From positions 434,001-498,000 of the forward strand of contig NZ_CP060296.1 of assembly GCF_014303735.1 (NCBI RefSeq): a stretch of DNA of 64,000 bases, given 5' to 3'. The notes beneath the pieces are model-generated. The model made no database searches and was not told the origin of the DNA. It saw nothing but the letters and a program-made list of their open reading frames with translations. Position 1 is the first letter of the stretch, and the number at the start of each line of letters is the position of its first letter. The position numbers and the translations under genes were made by a program. Shown in pieces: positions 63,213 through 64,000 of this stretch. This DNA is from Variovorax sp. PAMC28562. GTDB taxonomy: Bacteria > Pseudomonadota > Gammaproteobacteria > Burkholderiales > Burkholderiaceae_C.

Positions 63213-63351
63213 GGTCCGAATTTAAGGGTTTTCCCTTAGCAGACAAGCCTGCGGGTCTTTCGGCTTCGTCATTTAGCGAATAAGGACCAACGCCCGTGGC
63301 ATGAACGCAACCAACTGTTGTCATACCGAAGAGGGGTGGGAACAAGCCGGC

Positions 63352-63493
63352 CAGATTGGGCTAGGTCCGATCTTCTTCGAATTCATCCAGCGCAAGGGTG
63401 ACGAAGGCTTCGGCAACGGCAACTTGAAAGCGTTTTTTTGAGAGCATTGAGCTCTTCCAGATGCGCCGTGGCGTGTTGCGCGCGCCACAATAA
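63352..63493 (+). pseudogene. 3' remnant of 4-hydroxyphenylpyruvate dioxygenase (hpd), frameshifted
   Basis: The plus strand reads [20 protein letters not shown] followed by NLKAFF and a stop; removal of one T from a run of seven T restores [18 protein letters not shown] and a stop at 63493. This is the conserved C-terminal helix of HPPD, including the metal-binding Glu in FFEFIQRKG. Nothing upstream of about 63352 resembles the rest of the protein. HPPD oxidises 4-hydroxyphenylpyruvate in tyrosine breakdown. The rest of the 63213-63520 gap shows no other feature. Confidence 0.75.
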
Positions 63494-63520
63494 ACGAACT
63501 CTTCACTCTTGGGGTTCGGC

Positions 63521-64000
63521 ATGCGTCCTTTGTTTTTGAATCGATTGGCATTGAACGTGGGATCGACTGCGGCGGCCGTATTGTTGGCCGGTTGTATGAC
63601 AGCGCCGGTGCCGGTCGCAGTGGTGCAGTCCCCGTCTGCATTTTCTTTGCCGTCACATCTGGATGCTGTGCAAAAGGCTGCCACGCTGCGGATTTGCACG
63701 CCGGGAGACTACAAGCCATTCAGCTTCCAGAAGGCAGATGCCAGTTACGAGGGCATCGATGTCGATCTGATGGCGAGCTTCAGTGCGAGCCTGGGGGCGA
63801 AGCCGGAATGGATCAAGACGACGTGGGCCAATCTGTTGCCCGACCTAGCGGCGGGCAAGTGCGACATTGCTGTCGGCGGTGTGTCTGTGACCACGGAGCG
63901 CCAAAAGCGCGCATTTTTCAGCGCGCCGTACATGGTCAATGGCAAGGTGCCGATCGCGCGTTGCGTGGACGTCGCGAAGTACCAGACGGTTGCCGACATC
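63521..64000 (+). CDS. PheC-like extracellular solute-binding/cyclohexadienyl dehydratase lipoprotein, 3'-truncated by window edge
   Basis: 160 residues are visible. A lipoprotein signal ends in VLLAGC (Cys 25). The mature part, LRICTPGDYKPFSFQKADAS then YEGIDVDLM and DIAVGGVSVTTERQKRAFFS, closely matches Pseudomonas PheC, a periplasmic cyclohexadienyl dehydratase of the family 3 binding-protein fold. It could convert prephenate or arogenate, or simply bind an amino acid. The ATG at 63521 lies 28 bases after the hpd remnant. Confidence 0.85.
   Translation, partial: MRPLFLNRLALNVGSTAAAVLLAGCMTAPVPVAVVQSPSAFSLPSHLDAVQKAATLRICTPGDYKPFSFQKADASYEGIDVDLMASFSASLGAKPEWIKTTWANLLPDLAAGKCDIAVGGVSVTTERQKRAFFSAPYMVNGKVPIARCVDVAKYQTVADI

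Overview
The window is chromosomal DNA from a GC-rich betaproteobacterium, most likely a Comamonadaceae member close to Variovorax. The support is protein-level resemblance, a phasin gene (polyhydroxyalkanoate storage), an SAH riboswitch in front of ahcY, a double-length UvrA-like protein, and gene blocks of a type I associate with Comamonadaceae (corC-lnt and glyQ-glyS-gmhB-plsC). No rRNA, tRNA, CRISPR array, IS element or phage gene was seen.

Layout. 1-5 kb is housekeeping: the end of an M23 peptidase gene, anmK, a decayed MFS gene, erpA, rpsI-rplM and rlmJ. 5-9 kb is the SAM-cycle operon ahcY-tlyA-metF-rlpA on the minus strand, led by an SAH riboswitch. 9-13 kb holds an exported protein of unknown function, a phasin, prfC and a HAD phosphatase. 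13-14.4 kb is a Fic protein with a large palindrome at its promoter. 14.4-20.2 kb is a 1947-residue UvrA-like ATPase with four ABC signatures and an in-frame repeat insertion. An MFS (MHS-type) transporter follows.

22.2-33.6 kb is one tightly packed minus-strand operon for leucine/isovalerate breakdown (liuA, acyl-CoA synthetase, liuB, liuC, DUF4126, liuD, a ghrA-like gene, liuE, a YbaK-like deacylase, DUF1289, a DsbA-fold isomerase). A divergent AraC regulator sits beside two 14-bp direct repeats spaced 21 bp apart. 34.8-41.2 kb carries small redox and HAD genes and a second fatty-acid block (acyl-CoA dehydrogenase, M20 peptidase, thiolase, carbonic anhydrase, MerR regulator). A perfect 20-bp palindrome lies between merR and a divergent metallo-beta-lactamase-fold gene. 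42.4-45.6 kb has a leucine-rich-repeat protein kinase coupled to a pseudouridine synthase, then an SDR.

45.6-51.4 kb is glyQ-glyS-(unknown)-gmhB-plsC-ygjP-like on the minus strand. corC-lnt, which I expect directly upstream of glyQ in relatives, lies at 59.9-62.4 kb instead. The roughly 8.5 kb between them is a self-contained catabolic/transport module: asparaginase, a RutR-like TetR regulator, a flavodoxin-fold NAD(P)H oxidoreductase, a creatininase-family amidohydrolase, a three-gene ABC importer, an FAD-binding oxidase and a RidA protein. It looks like an inserted pathway for an unidentified N-containing compound and is the best candidate for an undescribed system here. The window ends with a GNAT gene, a frameshifted 3' remnant of 4-hydroxyphenylpyruvate dioxygenase, and the start of a PheC-like lipoprotein.
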